Shown here: positions 59,359 to 64,000 of the stretch, in pieces
Position numbering within the stretch: position 1 is the stretch's first letter
How the letters are laid out: every line of letters starts with the position of its first letter
Origin: Streptomyces prunicolor NBRC 13075
Lineage (GTDB): Bacteria; Actinomycetota; Actinomycetes; Streptomycetales; Streptomycetaceae
Length of the DNA stretch: 64,000 nucleotides
NCBI RefSeq assembly: GCF_000367365.1
Contig: NZ_BARF01000031.1
Span: forward strand, 186,001 to 250,000
Direction: 5' to 3'
Translations under genes and position numbers: made by a program
The notes under the pieces: model-generated
Databases searched by the model: none
What the model saw: the letters and a program-made list of their open reading frames with translations, nothing else
Told to the model about the DNA's origin: nothing

Positions 59359-59372
59359 TGGGAGCGCTCCCG
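59359..59372. promoter_or_regulatory. CebR-type operator before the GH9 cellulase
   Basis: TGGGAGCGCTCCCG differs only in the last base from the CebR consensus TGGGAGCGCTCCCA, as I recall it. It lies 21 bases before the GTG chosen as the start of the cellulase. CebR represses cellulose-use genes until cellobiose is present. The site would be inside the gene if the upstream ATG at 59324 were the start. Confidence 0.88.
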
Positions 59373-59392
59373 CGTCCGTGAGGGGCTCAGAC

Positions 59393-61636
59393 GTGAAACG
59401 ACGCAGAACGACCCTGCTCGCCGCCACGGCCCTCCTCGCGGCGGCCCTCACCACGCTCCCGGCCGGCCCGGCCGGGGCCGACGAGGTCGAGCAGGTCAGG
59501 AACGGCACCTTCGACACCACCACCGAACCCTGGTGGACGACGAGCAATGTCACGGCGGGACTGTCGGGCGGACAGCTCTGCGCGGATGTCCCGGGCGGCA
59601 CGGCGAACCGCTGGGACGCCGCCGTCGGCCAGAACGACATCACGCTGGTGAAGGGCGAGTCGTACAAGTTCGCCTTCACGGCGTCCGGTTCGCCCGAGGG
59701 GCAGGTGGCGCGGGCGATCGTCGGACTGTCGGTGGCGCCCTATGACACCTACTACGAGGTCAGTCCCGAGCTGAGCGGGTCGGGCAACTCCTATGCGTAT
59801 ACGTTCACTTCGCCTGTCGACACCACGCAGGGGCAGGTCGCTTTCCAGCTCGGTGGCGGTGCCGATGCCTGGCACTTCTGCATGGACGACGTGTCGTTGC
59901 TGGGCGGGGTGCCGCCGGAGGTGTACGAGCCGGACACCGGGCCGCGCGTGCGCGTCAACCAGGTCGCCTATCTGCCCGGTGGGCCGAAGAACGCGACCCT
60001 GGTGACCGCGTCCACGTCCGTGCTGCCCTGGGAGTTGAAGAACGCGGCGGGTGCGGTGGTCGCGCACGGGCGGACCGTGCCGCGTGGCACCGACGTGGCC
60101 TCCGGGCAGAACGTCCAGTCGATCGACTTCGGCTCCTACCGGGGGCGCGGTGAGGGCTTCACGCTGGTGGCGGACGGGGAGACGAGCCGCCCGTTCGACA
60201 TCGGGACGGCCGCCTATGAGCAGTTGCGGCTCGACTCGCTGAAGTACTACTACACGCAGCGCAGCGGCATCGAGATACGGGACGAACTGCGCCCCGGGTA
60301 CGCCCGCCCCGCCGGTCACCTGAACGTCGCCCCCAACCAGGGCGACGCCGACGTGCCCTGCCAACCCGGCCTGTGCGACTACACACTTGACGTGACCGGC
60401 GGCTGGTACGACGCGGGGGACCACGGCAAGTACGTCATCAACGGCGGTATCTCCACATGGGAGTTGCTCAGCACCTACGAGCGCTCACGCCTGGCCGGCA
60501 CCGGGCAGCCGGCCAAGCTCCGCGACGGGATGCTCGCCATCCCGGAGAGCGGCAACAAGGTGCCGGACGTGCTCGACGAGGCCCGCTGGGAACTGGAGTT
60601 CCTGCTGAAGATGCAGGTACCGGACGGGCAGCCGCTGGCCGGTATGGCGCACGACAAGGTCCACGACGAACAGTGGACCGGGCTGCCGCTGCTGCCGAGC
60701 CAGGACCCCCAGAAGCGCGAACTGCACGCCCCGACCACCCAGGCGACGCTCAACCTCGCGGCGACGGCGGCCCAGGCGGCGCGTCTGTACCGGCCCTACG
60801 ACCGGGAGTTCGCGGCGAAGGCGCTGAGCGCGGCGCGGAAGGCCTGGACGGCGGCGCTCGCCCACCCCACGGTCTACCCGGACCCGAACGACGGCACCGG
60901 CGGCGGCGCGTACCCCGACGACAACGCCACCGACGAGTTCTACTGGGCGGCGGCCGAGCTGTATCTGACCACGGGGGAGCGGCAGTTCGCCGACCACGTC
61001 GTCAACTCCCCGCTCAACACGGCCGACATCTTCGGCAGCCTCGGCTTCGACTGGGCCCGGACGGCTGCCCTGGGCCGACTCGACCTCGCGACCGTCCCCA
61101 GCCGACTGCCCGGCCGGGACGGGATCCGCCGCTCGGTGATCGAGGGCGCGAACACCTACCTGACCACGCTGCGCACCCAGCCCTACGGCATGCCGTACGC
61201 ACCGCCCGGCAACCTCTACGACTGGGGCTCCAACAGCCAGATCCTCAACAACGCGCACGTCATCGCCACGGCGTACGACCTCACCGGCGCCACGAAGTAC
61301 CGCGACGGCGCACTCCAGAGCATGGACTACATCCTCGGCCGCAACGCCCTCAACATGTCGTACGTCACCGGCTACGGCGAGGCCAACTCCCATAACGAGC
61401 ACAGCCGTTGGTACGCCCACGAACTCGACCCGAACCTGCCGAACCCGCCGCGGGGAACTCTGGCGGGCGGCCCCAACTCGTCCATCCAGGACCCCTACGC
61501 ACAGAGCAAACTCACGGGCTGCGTCGGTCAGTTCTGCTACATCGACGACATTCAGTCGTGGTCGACGAACGAGACGGCGGTGAACTGGAACGCGGCGTTG
61601 GCGTGGATGGCTTCGTTCGCGGCGGATCAGGGATGA
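59393..61636 (+). CDS. Secreted GH9 cellulase with CBM4-like domain
   Basis: 747 residues from the GTG at 59393, chosen because the CebR operator lies just upstream; an ATG at 59324 would put the operator inside the gene. The signal peptide [20 protein letters not shown] is followed by a CBM4/9-like domain ([29 protein letters not shown]), a CelD-type Ig-like domain ([20 protein letters not shown]) and the GH9 domain. [10 protein letters not shown] holds the catalytic D340 and D343, and [14 protein letters not shown] holds the proton donor E727. [13 protein letters not shown] is another conserved part. It is an endo- or processive cellulase controlled by cellobiose. Confidence 0.94.
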   Translation: MKRRRTTLLAATALLAAALTTLPAGPAGADEVEQVRNGTFDTTTEPWWTTSNVTAGLSGGQLCADVPGGTANRWDAAVGQNDITLVKGESYKFAFTASGSPEGQVARAIVGLSVAPYDTYYEVSPELSGSGNSYAYTFTSPVDTTQGQVAFQLGGGADAWHFCMDDVSLLGGVPPEVYEPDTGPRVRVNQVAYLPGGPKNATLVTASTSVLPWELKNAAGAVVAHGRTVPRGTDVASGQNVQSIDFGSYRGRGEGFTLVADGETSRPFDIGTAAYEQLRLDSLKYYYTQRSGIEIRDELRPGYARPAGHLNVAPNQGDADVPCQPGLCDYTLDVTGGWYDAGDHGKYVINGGISTWELLSTYERSRLAGTGQPAKLRDGMLAIPESGNKVPDVLDEARWELEFLLKMQVPDGQPLAGMAHDKVHDEQWTGLPLLPSQDPQKRELHAPTTQATLNLAATAAQAARLYRPYDREFAAKALSAARKAWTAALAHPTVYPDPNDGTGGGAYPDDNATDEFYWAAAELYLTTGERQFADHVVNSPLNTADIFGSLGFDWARTAALGRLDLATVPSRLPGRDGIRRSVIEGANTYLTTLRTQPYGMPYAPPGNLYDWGSNSQILNNAHVIATAYDLTGATKYRDGALQSMDYILGRNALNMSYVTGYGEANSHNEHSRWYAHELDPNLPNPPRGTLAGGPNSSIQDPYAQSKLTGCVGQFCYIDDIQSWSTNETAVNWNAALAWMASFAADQG

Positions 61637-61669
61637 CCAGCGCGTGAGCAGGTGTGCCGAAGTCGCACA

Positions 61670-62185
61670 TCAGGTGTCGTCGGGACTGCTCGCGAGAGCT
61701 CCGCCTATCCAGAAGGAGAGTGCCTTTTGGTCTCTGCTCAGTGAGCGTCGTATGGCGTTGACCAACCGCACCTGCGCTTGGGCGGGCGCCCTGCTGGCCT
61801 GGGAGAACTCCTCCGGGGTCAACGGGTCACGCGTCGGGTCGCGGGCCGGGTCGCGGGCCGCCCGGTCGAGGAACTGCCCGATGGCCTTGGCGAAGTTGTC
61901 GATCTCCACCGCGACAGCCGCGGGGGCGACCAGACTGGCACGGGTCAGGACCGCGCTCCACTCGCTCCAGTCGTAGTCCCAACCCTGTCGGCCGGCGTGG
62001 GCGCGGCTGATCACCATCGTGAACTTGGCGTAGTGGCTGATCAGTTCCTGGTAGGCGAGCAACTGCTTCTCCCGCAGCCACTGCCGGTCCTGGGCCCGGT
62101 GCGTGACGATGCCCCCGACCAGGACACCGATCGTGGCGGACAGCGCCCCGGCACCCGTCGTCACCAGTGTGTCCAGCAGAGCCAC
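61670..62185 (-). CDS. Membrane-anchored protein of unknown function
   Basis: 171 residues from the GTG at 62185. One N-terminal membrane segment (TTGAGALSATIGVLVGGIVT) is followed by a charged helical cytoplasmic domain (AQDRQWLREKQLLAYQELIS; FAKAIGQFLDRAARDPARDP), with the tandem unit RDPARDPTRDPLT near residue 115. Similar single-pass proteins are common in Streptomyces. No function is known. Confidence 0.75.
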   Translation of the reverse strand: MALLDTLVTTGAGALSATIGVLVGGIVTHRAQDRQWLREKQLLAYQELISHYAKFTMVISRAHAGRQGWDYDWSEWSAVLTRASLVAPAAVAVEIDNFAKAIGQFLDRAARDPARDPTRDPLTPEEFSQASRAPAQAQVRLVNAIRRSLSRDQKALSFWIGGALASSPDDT

Positions 62186-62279
62186 CTCAAGCCCCGTATT
62201 CCCCGTCGCTCGAACATCGGCGGCTCGAACCTACTGGTGACCGACTTCCGGTGACAACGTTCCGGCCCGGCAACTGACC

Positions 62280-63749
62280 CTAGGGCTCACGCTCCACGAG
62301 TTCCCTCGGGCGCTTGTGCGCGGTGAGTGTGTGGAGTTCCGCTTGGTCCAGCGGGCGGTGCACCTCCACGTACTCGCCGTGCGGCAGCCGCTTGATCACG
62401 CCCGTTTCGCGGCCGTGCAACACCAGCTCGGCGTCCCGGAGTTGGAGGCCCAGGCAGATGCGCCGGGTCACGACGAAGGCGAGTGCCGGTACGGCGAACA
62501 CCGCCACCCGTACCGCCCACGTCACCGTGTTGATCGACAGGTGGAGGCGGGTCGCCACGATGTCGTTGCCGCCGCCGGCCAGGAGGACCAGGTAGAGGCT
62601 GATCCAGGCCACGCCGATGGCCGTGCGGGTGGGGCGGTTGCGAGGGCGGTCCAGGAGGTGGTGTTCGCGTCTGTCGCCGCCCGTCAACCGGGCCTCCAGG
62701 AACGGGTATACGCCGATGAACACCAGCAGGAGCGGGAAGACCACGATCGGGATCAGTACGCCCAGCACCAACGTGTGGCCCCACAACGTGACTTCCCAAC
62801 CCGGCATGACCCGGACCAAGCCCTCCGCGAAACCCAGGTACCAGTCCGGCTGGGCGCCCGTCGAGACCTGGTCGGCGCGGTAAGGGCCGTAGGACCAGAC
62901 CGGGTTGATCGAGGCCACCGCCGCGAGGAGGGTGAGGGCGCCGAAGACCAGGAAGAAGAAGCCGCCCGCCTTCGCCAGGTAGACCGGCATGAACGGGGTG
63001 CCCACCACGTTGCGTTCGGTGCGGCCGGGGCCCGCGAACTGGGTGTGCTTGTGGTAGACGACCAGGATGAGGTGCACGACCACAAGCGCCGCCATGATGC
63101 CGGGGATCAGCAGGACGTGGAGTGAGTAGAAGCGGGACACGATGTCGTGGCCGGGGTACTCGCCGCCGAACAGGAACATCGAGAGGTACGTCCCGACGAT
63201 CGGGACCGACAGCAGCGCGCCGTCCACGAAGCGCATGCCCGTGCCGGACAGCAGGTCGTCCGGGAGCGAGTAGCCGAAGAGGCCCTCGAACAGGCCGAGG
63301 AACAACAGGGTCCAGCCGAACAGCCAGTTGAGCTCGCGCGGCTTGCGGAACGACCCCGTGAAGAAGTGCCGCATCATGTGCGTCAGCATCGCGGCGATGA
63401 ACACCAGCGCCGCCCAGTGGTGCAACTGCCGGATCAGCAGCCCGCCCCGCACGTCGAAGCTGAGGTGCAGCGTCGAGGCGTAGGCGTCGGACATGCGGAT
63501 GCCGTTCAGGGGGACGTAACTGCCGTGGTACGTCACCTCGTTCATCGACGGGTGGAAGAAGAGGGTGAGGTACACGCCGGTCAGGATCAGCACGACGAAG
63601 CTGTACAGGCAGATCTCGCCGAGCAGGAACGACCAGTGGTCCGGGAACACCTTCCGCAGATACTGCTTGCCGAGCGAGTAGATGCCGAGGCGGCCGTCGA
63701 ACCAGTCGGCGACGCGTTCGCCCCGCGAGGGGTCGGGGGTGCCGGTCAC
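62280..63749 (-). CDS. Stand-alone cytochrome b (QcrB-like)
   Basis: 489 residues. The heme ligands lie in RQLHHWAALVFIAAMLTHMM, followed by RHFFTG, and in RFYSLHVLLIPGIMAALVVV, followed by HLILVVYHKH, as in cytochrome b of the bc1 complex. Eight or so membrane segments and a C-terminal cytoplasmic tail of about 70 residues are visible. The usual neighbours qcrA, qcrC and ctaE are absent here, so this is probably a second cytochrome b beside the main bcc complex. The start overlaps the end of the sigma-factor gene by 4 bases. Confidence 0.9.
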   Translation of the reverse strand: MTGTPDPSRGERVADWFDGRLGIYSLGKQYLRKVFPDHWSFLLGEICLYSFVVLILTGVYLTLFFHPSMNEVTYHGSYVPLNGIRMSDAYASTLHLSFDVRGGLLIRQLHHWAALVFIAAMLTHMMRHFFTGSFRKPRELNWLFGWTLLFLGLFEGLFGYSLPDDLLSGTGMRFVDGALLSVPIVGTYLSMFLFGGEYPGHDIVSRFYSLHVLLIPGIMAALVVVHLILVVYHKHTQFAGPGRTERNVVGTPFMPVYLAKAGGFFFLVFGALTLLAAVASINPVWSYGPYRADQVSTGAQPDWYLGFAEGLVRVMPGWEVTLWGHTLVLGVLIPIVVFPLLLVFIGVYPFLEARLTGGDRREHHLLDRPRNRPTRTAIGVAWISLYLVLLAGGGNDIVATRLHLSINTVTWAVRVAVFAVPALAFVVTRRICLGLQLRDAELVLHGRETGVIKRLPHGEYVEVHRPLDQAELHTLTAHKRPRELVEREP

Positions 63750-64000
63750 CGGTCGTCCTCCTCGTCGTCCCTGTGCACGTGCGTGAGCTTCTCGGGGTTG
63801 GTCACGATGTAGACCCCGGACACCTGGTCGCCCTCGGGCGTGAGGTCCATGACCATCACCGCGTACGGCGAGTCGCCCTCGAACAGCACGGCCGCGTTGT
63901 CGCCGTTGACGCGCCGGTAGCGCAGCTCCAGGTCCTGGGGGCCACGGCGCCGGGTCGAGAACGAGTTGATGAGACGGACGGCCTTGTCCCGCCCGTGCAC
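63746..64000 (-). CDS. SigJ-type ECF sigma factor, C-terminal SnoaL domain (partial)
   Basis: The last 84 residues before the stop at 63746; the start is outside the window. ELRYRRVNGDNAAVLFEGDS, PYAVMVMDLTPEGDQVSGVY and IVTNPEKLTHV match the SnoaL-like end of ECF41/SigJ factors, where NPDKL or NPEKL is a regulatory motif. The stop overlaps the ATG of the cytochrome b gene by 4 bases, so the two are translated together. A sigma factor followed by cytochrome b suggests control of a respiratory gene. Confidence 0.85.
   Translation of the reverse strand: MHGRDKAVRLINSFSTRRRGPQDLELRYRRVNGDNAAVLFEGDSPYAVMVMDLTPEGDQVSGVYIVTNPEKLTHVHRDDEEDDR

Overview
The window is Streptomyces chromosome (or a close relative) carrying the right-hand part of an integrated temperate siphovirus. 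The right 37 kb has very high GC with third-position G/C bias, GTG starts, TetR, ECF and SpoIIE-type regulators, Tat and lipoprotein exports, and a CebR-type cellulose operator. The left 26.9 kb is visibly lower in GC, rich in TTA leucine codons and organised as a phage genome. Its left end lies outside the window.

Prophage, 1 to about 26,940. Structural genes run leftwards on the minus strand: small terminase (16678), large terminase (15623), portal (13715), scaffold (12292), major capsid (11590), four head-tail connector or tail-completion genes (10573-8784), major tail protein (8639), a tail-assembly chaperone pair joined by a predicted -1 frameshift at A AAA AAC, a 1591-residue tape measure, a distal tail protein and a tail hub protein cut by the window edge. 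Lysis genes are not seen and would lie further left. From 17 to 19.2 kb is a control region: an Lsr2-like nucleoid protein, then a 280-bp cluster of TGTGGACCT repeats in both orientations around an AT-rich core with a promoter-like element, the best candidate for a phage origin or master operator. Rightward early genes follow: a 59-residue protein, a prim-pol/helicase, a YozE-like protein, a WhiB-like protein and a zinc-ribbon protein. The last block holds a DUF397 gene, an XRE-DUF5753 regulator, an RsbW-like ATPase, two small unknown genes and a large serine integrase.

Junction, about 26,930-26,950. The integrase lies next to an amino-acid permease gene that loses its reading frame after about 107 codons, so the phage integrated inside that gene. 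The other half must lie left of the window.

Host region, 27-64 kb: TetR regulator, FG-GAP lipoprotein, VOC protein, DUF4235 protein, cation efflux pump, deazaflavin-type nitroreductase, NTF2-like protein; a P450-ferredoxin pair behind a 38-bp concentric palindrome; an ECF sigma factor divergent from an azoreductase; a TetR gene with two near-perfect operators around the promoter of a DUF1348 gene; a flavoprotein; and a five-gene operon (GH114, sugar-binding lipoprotein, two permeases, GH4) that may take up galactosamine- or galactose-containing glycans. Then come an aldo/keto reductase, a PhyH dioxygenase, a membrane protein with zinc finger and ricin-type domain, a Usp, an ArsB-like transporter, a DUF4232 lipoprotein, a Ser/Thr kinase divergent from an ECF sigma factor, a multidomain SpoIIE phosphatase, a secreted GH2 beta-galactosidase, a CebR-controlled GH9 cellulase, a small membrane-anchored protein, a stand-alone cytochrome b and the end of a SigJ-type sigma factor.
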